Source: Candidatus Phosphoribacter hodrii (lineage in GTDB: Bacteria; Actinomycetota; Actinomycetes; Actinomycetales; Dermatophilaceae). Taken from it: 64,000 nucleotides of DNA. The DNA lies in contig JADJIB010000003.1 of the NCBI GenBank assembly GCA_016707175.1, forward strand, positions 372,001-436,000, given 5' to 3'. Under the pieces are notes generated by a model. It worked only from the letters and a program-made list of their open reading frames with translations. It was not told where the DNA came from and did not search any database. This document shows positions 27,344-36,182 of the stretch, piece by piece (the first letter of the stretch is position 1; every line of letters begins with the position of its first letter). Both the position numbers and the translations under genes were made by a program.

Positions 27344-29122
27344 TCAGTCGCCGGGGCGATGCCGGCCGGGGGGCCGATGATCGAGCCGGTTGACCAGGGG
27401 TGCAGCAACGACTGACACCTCGTCGACCCGCAGCAGGCGGGCCACCAACAGGTAGACGACGATGAAGGCGGTGCCTCCGATGAGGAGCGTCACGGCATAC
27501 CCGAGGCGGCCCAACCCGCCCAGCGCCCGGGTGAGGACCATGACCAACCCCCAGGCCACATAGCCGCCACCCGCGCCGGCCAGGAGGATCCGCACCCAGG
27601 TGCGGACGACGCCCGCCAGAGCGACCGTCCCGATCCGGCGGCGGACGACCCAGACCCCGTATGCCGCGGCGAGGGTGTTGCCGAGCACGAGCCCGAGCGC
27701 CACCAGGGGCGTCGCCCACTCTGGCGCAGCGAACCCGGCCCCGACGCTGACGCCGATCGAGGTCAGTGCGAGCACGGCCGTCAGAGCCCCGGCCGACCAG
27801 TGCGCACCCACGGCTTCGCAGACGCGCCGGCCCAGCAGGGCGATGCCCATGGGGAACAGCGCCGGACCTAGGCAGGCCAGGACGGTGGATCCAGCGAGAA
27901 CCTCCGCCGGGTCCTTCGACGTGAACAGCAGCCCCATGATCGGCAGGGCGAAGACCAGGAGGGCGATCGATCCGGGGATGGTGACGACCGCAGGCACTGC
28001 GAGACCCGAGGCGAAACGGCGGCCGGCGGCGGCCCGGTCGTCGGCCTGCAGTGCTGCGGCCACGCGCTGATGCACCGACCCGAGTGCCGGGCGGGTGAGC
28101 AGCGCATGCGGCAGCAGGACGACCACCAAGGCGTTGACGAGGATCGCCAGACCCGCCACAAAGGTCTGACCCGGCCCGCGGGAGACCTCGTCGTAGCCCG
28201 TGGCTCGCCACATGACCTGGGCTGCGACGGCGTAACTCGCCACGGTCACCAGGGCCGTCACCGAGCGCCCCCCGAACAGCCGCGACACGCTCCAGGCAGC
28301 CACGAGGGTGGCCGTGCCCGGCCCGCTGCGCCACACGGCGAACGCGAGCACCAACGCCTGCACGGCGATTCCCGCGGTGGCCGCACCCGCGAGCCACCAC
28401 ACCATCTCGGGGGTCCACTCCGCGGAGGAGACGTGCCCCTGGAAGAGTCGCATGAAGGCCAGCAGCCCGCCGATGCCGACGAGTTCGCCAATGGCGGGAG
28501 CCCAGCCCAACGCGCCGAGTCGCTGGCGGGCGACGAGCACCCGGCCGAAGACGGCGCAGACGCCGTAGAGGAAGACCTGGACCAGGGTGACCGCTGCGAA
28601 CGAGGCGGTCAGATCGCCGAGGCTGCCGGTGAGCCCGCTGCCCAGTCCGCGCACGAGGGTGCTCGCCCCCACGATGCACACGATCGTCAGCAGCAGCAGC
28701 CCGACGAGGATGATCGCCAGCCCTCGGTCGATGTCCAGGCGGGTCCCCAGCCGTTGGACGAAGCGGAGGGAAGGCGCCGCGTCATTGGCACCACCGTTTG
28801 GTGCCGGGGCGGTCGAGCCGGCTTCGTCGACAGGCGCGACCTGGACGTCGTCGGTCTTGTCGTCGGTCTTGTCTGCGTCGCTAGCCGGGTCCTCCCGGTC
28901 GGACGTGACGAACTGCGGCAGGAGTTGGGGCAACAACGTCGAGCCGAGGATGCCGCCGGTGACGACCAGCGAGATGAGATAGGGCAGCAGGCTCGCCGTG
29001 GCGAACGCGTTGGCCACGAGGCCTTGCCCGATGGCCAGCGCCAGGAGTGAGAGGCGAAGGACGCCCAACGCCCGGGACACGACCGACCCGTCTGCCCCGA
29101 CGAACCACAAGGGGCGGCTCAC
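27344..29122 (-). CDS. MurJ/MviN-like lipid flippase family protein, 592 aa
   Basis: A MOP-superfamily protein with about 14 hydrophobic segments. Between helices 2 and 3 there is an acidic, Asp/Lys-rich insert (about residues 80-125, with DKTDDKTDD). It resembles lipid II flippases, but whether it moves lipid II or another polyprenyl-linked lipid is not clear; many actinobacteria encode more than one homologue. GTG 29122 overlaps the menD stop (GTGA), so it is co-translated with menD, an uncommon partner. Confidence 0.75.
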   Translation of the reverse strand: MSRPLWFVGADGSVVSRALGVLRLSLLALAIGQGLVANAFATASLLPYLISLVVTGGILGSTLLPQLLPQFVTSDREDPASDADKTDDKTDDVQVAPVDEAGSTAPAPNGGANDAAPSLRFVQRLGTRLDIDRGLAIILVGLLLLTIVCIVGASTLVRGLGSGLTGSLGDLTASFAAVTLVQVFLYGVCAVFGRVLVARQRLGALGWAPAIGELVGIGGLLAFMRLFQGHVSSAEWTPEMVWWLAGAATAGIAVQALVLAFAVWRSGPGTATLVAAWSVSRLFGGRSVTALVTVASYAVAAQVMWRATGYDEVSRGPGQTFVAGLAILVNALVVVLLPHALLTRPALGSVHQRVAAALQADDRAAAGRRFASGLAVPAVVTIPGSIALLVFALPIMGLLFTSKDPAEVLAGSTVLACLGPALFPMGIALLGRRVCEAVGAHWSAGALTAVLALTSIGVSVGAGFAAPEWATPLVALGLVLGNTLAAAYGVWVVRRRIGTVALAGVVRTWVRILLAGAGGGYVAWGLVMVLTRALGGLGRLGYAVTLLIGGTAFIVVYLLVARLLRVDEVSVVAAPLVNRLDHRPPGRHRPGD

Positions 29123-30930
29123 GGCATACCCCCTTGGTCGGGCGGCCACGACAACGGCAAGTCGGCAGCGAGTGCCCCGAGCGCGGCAGCGGTCTCGCGC
29201 CGGTCCGCGCGCCCCACCCGCGCCTCGATGACCAGGGGTCCGGTGGCAGGCTCGGTGAGCGCCTCCCGGAGCTCGGCGCGAGACTCGACCCGTCGGTATG
29301 CCGTGTGGCTGGCGCCCGCGAGCGCCTCCAGATCGGCGTGCACCGGCGTCGCGAACACCCGCTCGAAGGCGGCTGCGTAGTCAGGGGTGCCCTGCTCGAG
29401 CAGCGCGAAGATCGAGCCGCCGTCGTCGTTGACGACGACGATCGTCAGGTCGGGACGGGGTTCGTCCGGACCGATGAGCAGCCCCCCGCTGTCGTGTAGG
29501 AAGGTCAAGTCGCCCATGACGGCCAGGCTCCTGCCCGGTCGAGGTATTCCGCCATCGTCAGGCGATGGCGGAATACCTCGACCCGGCGGGGGAATGCGGC
29601 CGGCCCGGCCCAGCGCGACCCCGATGGCGGTCGAGACCGTGCCGTCGATGCCGGCCAGGCCCCGGTTGGCGACGACGAGCCGGTGCTCGCCTGGCCGATA
29701 AGGGGGGAGCATGAGGTCCAGGTCGCGGATCGGGTTGGACGAGCCGACGACGAGGCTCTGACCCGGCGACAGGGCCGCGGACACCTCGGCCGCCACGTGC
29801 AGGGCGTGCAGGTCGGGCAGGGCGTCGACGTGGGCGTCGACCCGTTCGGCCAACGCGGCATCGGCGGCCTGCCACGCAGCCAGCCACTTCGCGTCGGCGT
29901 CCGGGGCCAGTCCCGGGGTCTGTCCCAGAGGCAGCGCCGGCGTCAGTGCCGGTGGCACGTCGAGGATGATCGCGCGTCGGGCCGGGTCGGTGGCGACCCC
30001 CGTGCGGGTGCGGACGGCATACAGGGCGATGTCGGGCCGTGACAGCAGCGCGGTGACGGGGCGCGAGAGGGTCGGGTGTCCGATGACGATGACCCGCTCG
30101 ATGGCGGCCCCGAGCGCGGTGCCGAGCAACAGTCGATAGGTGCGGATCGCGTGGTCGCCGGCCCGCGATCCGGAGGTCGGCTCGGCAAGCAGCGGCACCC
30201 CGGCGGATTCGGCGAGGACGCGAGCGGCCGACCCGGCATCGTCCCCGGCCAGCACGACGGTTCGCGGCCCGGCCGCCAACGTCACGGCCTCGGCGCCGAG
30301 GGGCACCTCCTCCAGCGATCCGCCTGAGGTGCGCGCCGACGACGAATCGACCAGGTCGGAAGGATCGAGAGGGTCGGACGCGTCGAGGAGGCCGGGCCAC
30401 CACGGCATACCCGGATCAGGGAGCAGCGGCGCATCGAACTGGACGTTGAGGTGCGACGGCCCGAGCCGCAGCCCCGCCTGCGTGACCGCCTGCGACACGG
30501 CGTCGTGCGACGCGTCGACCGCGACATCGACCGTCGGCGCGAACACTCCGAAGATGCCGTCTTGCCAGGTCGTCTGGTTGGCCCCCGTGGCGCGCAACGA
30601 CGCCGGGCGATCGGCCGACACGACGATGAGCGGCCGCCCCGCGTGGTGGGCCTCCATGACGGCGGGCAGCAGGTTGCCGACGGCCGTCCCCGAGGTCATG
30701 ACCACCGCCACCGGTGACCGCGATCCGACCGCCAAACCCAGCGCGAGGAACCCGGCGGAGCGCTCGTCGAGCCGCACGTGCAGGCGCACATCGCCGGCTG
30801 CGTCGGCGGCATGCAGCGCGAGGGCGAGCGGCGCCGAGCGGGAGCCGGGAGAGAGGACGACCTCGCGCACCCCCGCGGCGAGAAGGCCTCGCAGCACGTG
30901 GATGGCGCGCGCCGCGCTCGTGATCGTCAT
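29119..30930 (-). CDS. menD: SEPHCHC synthase MenD, 603 aa, with an in-frame palindromic insertion
   Basis: ThDP enzyme: VVLSPGSRSAPLALAL (residues 23-38), catalytic-site segment VRLDERSAGFLALG, MTSGTAVGNLLPAVMEA, DRPASLR, and the cofactor motif MGDLTFLHDSGGLL near 470-485 ending in VVNDDGGSIF. It adds a succinyl-semialdehyde unit to isochorismate. Residues about 443-466 (PPPGRGIPPSPDDGGIPRPG) are encoded by a 21-bp palindrome and fall in a surface loop just before the ThDP motif, so activity is probably kept. menF follows upstream with 24 bases between; murJ-like overlaps downstream. Confidence 0.93.
   Translation of the reverse strand: MTITSAARAIHVLRGLLAAGVREVVLSPGSRSAPLALALHAADAAGDVRLHVRLDERSAGFLALGLAVGSRSPVAVVMTSGTAVGNLLPAVMEAHHAGRPLIVVSADRPASLRATGANQTTWQDGIFGVFAPTVDVAVDASHDAVSQAVTQAGLRLGPSHLNVQFDAPLLPDPGMPWWPGLLDASDPLDPSDLVDSSSARTSGGSLEEVPLGAEAVTLAAGPRTVVLAGDDAGSAARVLAESAGVPLLAEPTSGSRAGDHAIRTYRLLLGTALGAAIERVIVIGHPTLSRPVTALLSRPDIALYAVRTRTGVATDPARRAIILDVPPALTPALPLGQTPGLAPDADAKWLAAWQAADAALAERVDAHVDALPDLHALHVAAEVSAALSPGQSLVVGSSNPIRDLDLMLPPYRPGEHRLVVANRGLAGIDGTVSTAIGVALGRAGRIPPPGRGIPPSPDDGGIPRPGRSLAVMGDLTFLHDSGGLLIGPDEPRPDLTIVVVNDDGGSIFALLEQGTPDYAAAFERVFATPVHADLEALAGASHTAYRRVESRAELREALTEPATGPLVIEARVGRADRRETAAALGALAADLPLSWPPDQGGMP
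29537..29583. repeat. Palindromic element copy B, in frame within menD
   Basis: GGTCGAGGTATTCCGCCATCG (21 bp, 29537-29557) pairs perfectly with 29563-29583 around a TCAGG loop. Its arms match copy A at 22858-22914. It is read in the menD frame as Gly/Pro/Arg-rich sequence with no stop codon. Confidence 0.9.
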
Positions 30931-30954
30931 CAGGACGAGTATGCCGCGCGCGGG

Positions 30955-32244
30955 CTAACGACCGCTGAGCGCGTCGCGCATGGGGACGAACTTGGCGTCG
31001 GCCTCGCTGACCTCGCCGTCCGGGTCGGACCCGGCGACGATGCCGCAGCCGGCGAAGATCCGCAGCGCTGCCGGGTCGCCGTCGACATAGCGACCCGAGC
31101 GCAGCGCGATGCCCCACTCGCCGTCGCCCTTGGCGTCCATCCACCCGACAGGCCCGGCGTACCGACCCCGGTCCATGTCCTCGAGCTCGGCGATCAACGC
31201 CACCGCGAGCGGGGTCGGGGTGCCGCCGACGGCGGCCGACGGGTGCAGCGACGCAGCCAGCGCCAGCGAGGACGCATCGTCGGTCGCGACCCCGGTGACG
31301 TCGGTGGCCAGGTGCATGACGTTGGGCAGGTGCAGGACGAACGGCGACTCGGGGACGTTCATCGACGAGCAGTGCGGGGCAAGGGCATCCGCCACCGAGC
31401 GCACGGCGTATTCGTGCTCCTCGAGGTCCTTGCTGGAGCGGGCCAGCGACGCGGCGAGCGAGAGATCCTTGGCGTCGTCACCCGTGCGTCGGATCGTCCC
31501 GGCGAGCACCCGCGAGGTGACCAGCCCGCGCTCGCGGCGCACCAGCAGTTCGGGGGTCGCACCGACCATGCCGGAGACCGAGAACACCCACGTGTTGTCG
31601 TAGCGATCGGCCAACGCCCGCAGCACCCACCGCGGGTCGATCGGCGCGTCGGCCTGCACGATGAGGTCACGGGCGAGGACGACCTTGTCGAGGTCGCCCG
31701 CGTTGATCCGCGCGACCGCTTCGGCCACGCGGGCAGCCCACGCGGTGCTCGACAGGGCACCGTCGGCGAAGGCCACGTTGCGGGGCGGCAGCGGGTCGTC
31801 GGTCGGGGCCGGCGTGACGGCAAGCGTCGGGACGTCGCCGACCGTGGTCACCCACCACCGGTTGCCCTTGTGGCCGACGCTGACCCGCGGGACGACGAAG
31901 CTGGCGCGGTCGGCGGAGTCGTCCGCGAACGGCAGGCTCCCGAAGCAGACGAGCCCGCTGGACGGCATACCCACCTCGTCGCGGACCACGGCGCGAGCAG
32001 CGGTATGCCGCCACCACCGGTCTGCGTCCGCGAAGCGCTCGGGTCCGGCCGTCGTGAACGTGGCGGCCTGCCCCCACCCGACGAGGCCCTCGCCGCGCCG
32101 GACCCACGACAACACGTCGCCCGGTTGCTCGGCGGGAGGGAGGAGGGCCAGCAGCGGCCCGGGGTCGTCGATCTCCACCGTGCGCACGACGAGCGGCGCG
32201 ACGGTGCCGGAGGCGGCCCGGGCGGGCCCGTGGAGGGTGGACAT
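30955..32244 (-). CDS. menF: Isochorismate synthase MenF, 429 aa
   Basis: Chorismate-binding enzyme. The C-terminal half has DKVVLARDLIV, TPELLVRRERGLVTSRVLAGT, SSKDLEEHEYAVRSV, the HPSAAVGGTPTPLA active-site stretch and YAGPVGWMDAKGDGEWGIALRSG. It converts chorismate to isochorismate, the first committed menaquinone step. It is named menF rather than entC because of the menD/menG context. A TAACAT box (32254-32259, minus strand) lies about ten bases before the ATG, suggesting a very short leader. Confidence 0.92.
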   Translation of the reverse strand: MSTLHGPARAASGTVAPLVVRTVEIDDPGPLLALLPPAEQPGDVLSWVRRGEGLVGWGQAATFTTAGPERFADADRWWRHTAARAVVRDEVGMPSSGLVCFGSLPFADDSADRASFVVPRVSVGHKGNRWWVTTVGDVPTLAVTPAPTDDPLPPRNVAFADGALSSTAWAARVAEAVARINAGDLDKVVLARDLIVQADAPIDPRWVLRALADRYDNTWVFSVSGMVGATPELLVRRERGLVTSRVLAGTIRRTGDDAKDLSLAASLARSSKDLEEHEYAVRSVADALAPHCSSMNVPESPFVLHLPNVMHLATDVTGVATDDASSLALAASLHPSAAVGGTPTPLAVALIAELEDMDRGRYAGPVGWMDAKGDGEWGIALRSGRYVDGDPAALRIFAGCGIVAGSDPDGEVSEADAKFVPMRDALSGR

Positions 32245-32351
32245 CGAAGGTCAATGTTACGACTCGGTATGCCGCCCGCCCGCCGCCCACGCGCCGCCCG
32301 CCAGAGTGCGGGTGCAGGGGAGGGGTCGTGGAGGGTGGAAGGATGCCAGCC

Positions 32352-33059
32352 ATGACCCGGGCCGATCTGGACAAGGCACCCCAGGACGTCGCGTCGATGT
32401 TCGACACGGTGGCCGAGCGTTACGACCTCACCAACGACGTCTTGTCGGCGGGACAGGACCGGCGCTGGCGGAAGGCCACGGTCGCGGCCGTCGGCGCCCA
32501 GCCGGGTCAGACGGTGCTCGATATCGCCGCCGGGACCGGGACCAGCTCCGAGCCGTTCGCCGACGCAGGGGTCCACGTCGTGCCGGCCGACTTCTCTCTG
32601 GGGATGCTGCGGGTCGGCCAGCGACGGCGCCCCGACCTGGCCTTCACTGCCGCCGACGCGACGCGGTTGCCCTTCGCTGACGCGTCCTTCGATGCCGTGA
32701 CGATGTCGTTCGGGCTGCGCAACGTCGTCGACGTCGAGGCCGCGCTGCGGGAGTTCGCCCGGGTGACCAAGCCGGGGGGTCGGCTCGTCGTGTGCGAGTT
32801 CAGCCAGCCGGTGTGGGGGCCGGTGCGGGCGGCATACCTCAACTATCTGATGCGCGCCCTGCCGGCGATCGCGCGACGGACGTCCTCCAACCCGGAGTCC
32901 TACGTCTACCTCGCCGAGTCGATCCGCGCCTGGCCCGACCAGCGGGGACTCGCGGCGCGGATCACCGACGCCGGCTGGGCCGACGTGCAGTGGCGCAACC
33001 TCAGTGGAGGCATCGTCGCTCTCCACCGCGCGACCCGCCCCGCCCCCGGTGCCCCCTAG
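32352..33059 (+). CDS. menG: Demethylmenaquinone methyltransferase MenG/UbiE, 235 aa
   Basis: Class I SAM methyltransferase of the UbiE family: MFDTVAERYDLTNDVLSAGQDRRWR, SAM loop VLDIAAGTGTSS, ADATRLPFADASFDAVTMSFGLRNV and the C-terminal GGIVALHRA. It methylates demethylmenaquinone, the last step of menaquinone synthesis. ATG 32352 is chosen because GGAAGG lies 9 bases upstream; ATG 32343 and GTG 32328 are in frame but poorly placed. Divergent from menF. Confidence 0.94.
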   Translation: MTRADLDKAPQDVASMFDTVAERYDLTNDVLSAGQDRRWRKATVAAVGAQPGQTVLDIAAGTGTSSEPFADAGVHVVPADFSLGMLRVGQRRRPDLAFTAADATRLPFADASFDAVTMSFGLRNVVDVEAALREFARVTKPGGRLVVCEFSQPVWGPVRAAYLNYLMRALPAIARRTSSNPESYVYLAESIRAWPDQRGLAARITDAGWADVQWRNLSGGIVALHRATRPAPGAP

Positions 33060-33070
33060 ACTGGGCGGGT

Positions 33071-33088
33071 TCGTGCCATTCTTCACAA
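33071..33088. promoter_or_regulatory. Candidate Rex operator upstream of the menJ-nuo block
   Basis: TCGTGCCATTCTTCACAA matches the rex-promoter operator at 15 of 18 positions and keeps the intact TTCACAA half. It lies 41 bases before the reductase start that leads into nuoA-N. Rex control of nuo is established in Streptomyces, which supports the site; the left half (TCGTG for TTGTG) is weaker. Confidence 0.7.
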
Positions 33089-33128
33089 GCGGCGCCTTCA
33101 CCGGCGCCCCACCGCACCGAGGGCGAGA

Positions 33129-34424
33129 GTGACCACCGGATCGGCTGACCAGGCGGGCGACACCGCCGACGTCATCGTCGTCGGAGCCGGGCCAGGAGGC
33201 TCGGCCACGGCGGCCTACCTGGCTACCCAGGGCGTCGACGTCATGCTCCTGGAGAAGGCGACGTTCCCACGGGACAAGATCTGCGGTGACGGCCTCACGC
33301 CCCGCGCCGTGCGCGAGTTGGTCCACCTGGGTGTCGACACGACCGGCTGGCAACGCACCCGCGGCCTGCGCATCCTCGGCGGCGGCCGCAACTTCACCCT
33401 CGACTGGCCCGAGAGCGCGACCTTCCCGTCCTACGGCATGGTCCGCACCCGCAAGCAGTTCGACCACGCGCTCGCGCAACACGCCGTCTCTCGGGGCGCC
33501 CGACTGCATGAAGGCGCCAGCGTCACCGCGCCCCTGCTCGATGGTCGTGGCCGGGTCACCGGCGTCACCGCCAAGGTGCTCGACGACGCGGGTCGCGCCA
33601 CCGGCCAGACCGCGACCTACCGCGCCAAGGTCGTCGTCGCCGCCGACGGCGTCTCCTCGCGCCTGGCCACGGCGGTCGGCCGCCCCAAGCGCGAGGACCG
33701 CGTCATGGGCGTGGCGGTCCGCGCCTACTACACGACCCCCCGGCGCGACGACTACCTCGAGTCGCACCTCGAGCTGTGGACCACCGACGACAACGGTCAG
33801 CGGATGCTCATGCCGGGCTACGGCTGGCTCTTCCCGCTCGAGGACGGTCGCACCAACGTCGGCCTGGGCATCCTCGACACGAGCAGCGCGTTCGGCAAGA
33901 CCGACTACAAGGACGTCCTGCGGCGCTGGGCGGACAGCCTCGGTGACCGGTGGGAGCTCGCGCACGACCCGGCCGGTGGCCCCATCCGCGGCGCCGCCCT
34001 GCCCATGGGCTTCAACCGCACCCCCCTGTATGCCGATGGCCTCCTTCTCGTCGGCGACGCCGCCGGCATGGTCAACCCGTTCAACGGCGAAGGCATCGAC
34101 TACGCCCTCGAAGCGGCTCGGGTCGGTGCCGACGTCATCGGGCAAGCCCTCGCCCGCCCGAGTGACGCCGGACGCGAGCGGGTGCTCGCGGCATACCCGC
34201 GGATCATGAAGGCCGAGCTGGGTGGCTACTTCACGCTGGGTCGGTGGTTCGCCCACGCCATCGGCAACCCCGAGGTGATGCGGTTGGCGACGACCTACGG
34301 CCTGCCGCGCACGGCGCTCATGCGCTTCCTCCTCAAGGTGATGGCCAACCTCCCCGAGGAGCATGGTGGTCGCTTCGACGACCGCCTCGTCCACCTGATG
34401 TCGCGCATAGCCCCGGACGCCTGA
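33129..34424 (+). CDS. menJ: Geranylgeranyl-reductase family flavoprotein, probable menaquinone reductase (MenJ-like), 431 aa
   Basis: FAD-dependent reductase: dinucleotide-binding VIVVGAGPGGSATAAYL at residues 15-31, FPRDKICGDGLTPRAV, and the second FAD motif LLVGDAAGMVNPFNGEGIDYA at about 306-325. Its position between menG and nuoA matches MenJ, which saturates one isoprene unit of menaquinone in mycobacteria (Rv0561c). A role in archaeal-type lipids is not expected here. The GTG start has GAGGGCGAGAG upstream, and a Rex-type site lies 41 bases before it. Confidence 0.85.
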   Translation: MTTGSADQAGDTADVIVVGAGPGGSATAAYLATQGVDVMLLEKATFPRDKICGDGLTPRAVRELVHLGVDTTGWQRTRGLRILGGGRNFTLDWPESATFPSYGMVRTRKQFDHALAQHAVSRGARLHEGASVTAPLLDGRGRVTGVTAKVLDDAGRATGQTATYRAKVVVAADGVSSRLATAVGRPKREDRVMGVAVRAYYTTPRRDDYLESHLELWTTDDNGQRMLMPGYGWLFPLEDGRTNVGLGILDTSSAFGKTDYKDVLRRWADSLGDRWELAHDPAGGPIRGAALPMGFNRTPLYADGLLLVGDAAGMVNPFNGEGIDYALEAARVGADVIGQALARPSDAGRERVLAAYPRIMKAELGGYFTLGRWFAHAIGNPEVMRLATTYGLPRTALMRFLLKVMANLPEEHGGRFDDRLVHLMSRIAPDA

Positions 34425-34517
34425 GATGACGGGGACCAACGGCATGAACGACGCAGTTCCAGGCCCCCCTAGGATGGGGGACGGCCTGCATGCACCCACC
34501 CTGAAAGGGAGCGACGG
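34425..34517 (+). promoter_or_regulatory. menJ-nuoA intergenic region with nuoA ribosome site
   Basis: 93 bases with a TAGGAT box at 34470-34475 that could be a -10 element, flanked by CCCCC and GGGGG that may also fold together. AAAGGGAG lies 8 bases before the nuoA ATG. A separate nuo promoter is possible; no clear -35 is seen. Confidence 0.4.
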
Positions 34518-34880
34518 ATGACCGAGTCCTACGTTCCGCTGTTGTTCCTGCTGGGGCTCGGAGGAGCGTTCGCGCTGGTCTCCGTGGGCACCTCGCTCAT
34601 CGTTGGCCCCAAGCGCTACAACCGGGCCAAGATGGAGGCGTACGAGTGCGGCATCCAGCCCACTCCGCACGCGTCCGGCGGCGGCCGAGTGCCGATCAAG
34701 TACTACTTGACCGCCATGCTGTTCATCATCTTCGACATCGAATCGGTGTTCCTGTACCCGTTCGCGGTGGCCTTCAACCAACTGGGCCTGTTCGCGCTCG
34801 TCGAGATGATCCTGTTCATCGTGACCGTCTTCGTCGCCTACGCCTATGTCTGGCGTCGTGGCGGCCTCGAGTGGGACTGA
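34518..34880 (+). CDS. nuoA: NADH-quinone oxidoreductase subunit A, 120 aa
   Basis: Three membrane helices; the conserved loop KMEAYECGIQP carries the Cys seen in all NuoA, followed by the acidic FIIFDIESVFLYP helix. Membrane subunit near the quinone site of complex I. First of the nuoA-N run, with a strong AAAGGGAG site. Confidence 0.96.
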   Translation: MTESYVPLLFLLGLGGAFALVSVGTSLIVGPKRYNRAKMEAYECGIQPTPHASGGGRVPIKYYLTAMLFIIFDIESVFLYPFAVAFNQLGLFALVEMILFIVTVFVAYAYVWRRGGLEWD

Positions 34881-34893
34881 GGGAGGCATCGGA

Positions 34894-35448
34894 ATGGGTG
34901 TGGAAGAGAAGCTCCCCTCGGGGATTCTGCTCACCACCGTCGAGCTGCTGGCCGGCTACATGCGCAAGGCCTCGATCTGGCCTGCGACATTCGGGTTGGC
35001 CTGCTGCGCGATCGAGATGATGGCGGTCGGCACGCCCGACTACGACATCGCTCGCTTCGGCATGGAGCGGTTCTCCGCAACGCCGCGTCAGGCCGACCTG
35101 ATGATCGTCGCCGGTCGGGTGAGCCAGAAGATGGCTCCGATCGTGCGCCAGGTCTACGACCAGATGCCCGGCCCCAAGTGGGTCATCTCCATGGGCGTCT
35201 GCGCGAGCTCGGGCGGCATGTTCAACAACTACGCGATCGTCCAGGGCGTCGACCACATCGTCCCGGTCGACATCTACTTGCCGGGCTGTCCACCGCGCCC
35301 CGAGATGCTGCTGGACGCCATCATCAAGCTGCACGACAAGATCCAGTCGGCGCCGTTGGGCGCCAACCGGATCGCCGCTGAGCACGCCGCCGAGAAGGTC
35401 GCGCTCACTGCGATCCCGACCTCCCAGATGAAGGGGCTGCTGGCATGA
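34894..35448 (+). CDS. nuoB: NADH-quinone oxidoreductase subunit B, 184 aa
   Basis: Carries the N2 cluster ligands: the adjacent Cys pair in GLACCAIEMM, plus Cys in MGVCASSGGMF and YLPGCPPRPE. It passes electrons to quinone. I start at ATG 34894 with GAGGGAGG 8 bases upstream. It ends inside the nuoC start. Confidence 0.96.
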   Translation: MGVEEKLPSGILLTTVELLAGYMRKASIWPATFGLACCAIEMMAVGTPDYDIARFGMERFSATPRQADLMIVAGRVSQKMAPIVRQVYDQMPGPKWVISMGVCASSGGMFNNYAIVQGVDHIVPVDIYLPGCPPRPEMLLDAIIKLHDKIQSAPLGANRIAAEHAAEKVALTAIPTSQMKGLLA

Positions 35449-36182
35449 GCGCCGATGACCTGGGCCAGGAGGTCGCCGCTGGGGCCACTTCCGGTGCTCG
35501 CACCGTCGCTCTCGGTATGCCGGTCGTCATCCGCGAGCGGCACGGGATGTTCGGTGCCACCGCCGGCCAAGACACCACCGGTTACGGCGGCCTGACCGTT
35601 CCGGTCGTCCTGCCGGGCGGGTCGGAGCGCCCCTACGGCGGCTGGTTCGACGCGTGCGTCGACGACCTGGCTCGGGCGCTCGACGAGCGCAACACGGCGT
35701 CCGACGAGGCGATCGATCGGGTCGTCGTCGACCGCGGCGAGTTGACCATCGTCGTCGCCCGCGAGCACCTGCCGGTCGTGGCGCAGGCACTGCGCGACGA
35801 CGCTGCGCTCCGCTTCGAGTTGTGTCTCGGGGTGTCGGGGGTCCACTACCCCGGCGACACCGACAACGAGTTGCACGCCGTCTATCACTTCCAGTCGATC
35901 ACCCACGGCAGCAAGCGGATTCGCGTCGAGGCCACCTGCCCCGACGCCGATCCGCACATCCCGTCGATCGTCGCGACCTACCCGGCGACGACGTGGCACG
36001 AGCGCGAGACCTTCGACATGTTCGGGATCATCTTCGACGGTCACCCGGCGCTCACCCGGATCCTCATGCCCGACGACTGGCCCGGTCACCCGCAGCGCAA
36101 GGACTATCCGCTGGGTGGCATTCCGGTCGAATACAAGGGCGCGACCGTGCCCCCGGCCGACGAGCGGAGGGCGTTCAACTGA
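35445..36182 (+). CDS. nuoC: NADH-quinone oxidoreductase subunit C, 245 aa
   Basis: 30-kDa subunit family: the C-terminal half has YPATTWHERETFDMFGIIFDGHP and MPDDWPGHPQRKDYPLGG. The N-terminal 60 residues are an actinobacterial extension. Peripheral-arm scaffold next to NuoD. It overlaps nuoB by ATGA and nuoD by one base. Confidence 0.95.
   Translation: MSADDLGQEVAAGATSGARTVALGMPVVIRERHGMFGATAGQDTTGYGGLTVPVVLPGGSERPYGGWFDACVDDLARALDERNTASDEAIDRVVVDRGELTIVVAREHLPVVAQALRDDAALRFELCLGVSGVHYPGDTDNELHAVYHFQSITHGSKRIRVEATCPDADPHIPSIVATYPATTWHERETFDMFGIIFDGHPALTRILMPDDWPGHPQRKDYPLGGIPVEYKGATVPPADERRAFN

Noticed and set aside
31848..34937. Open frame of about 1000 codons on the minus strand beneath menG and menJ
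   Set aside because: Its codon positions are the complement of two well-conserved genes; no domain is visible and it runs into unrelated genes.
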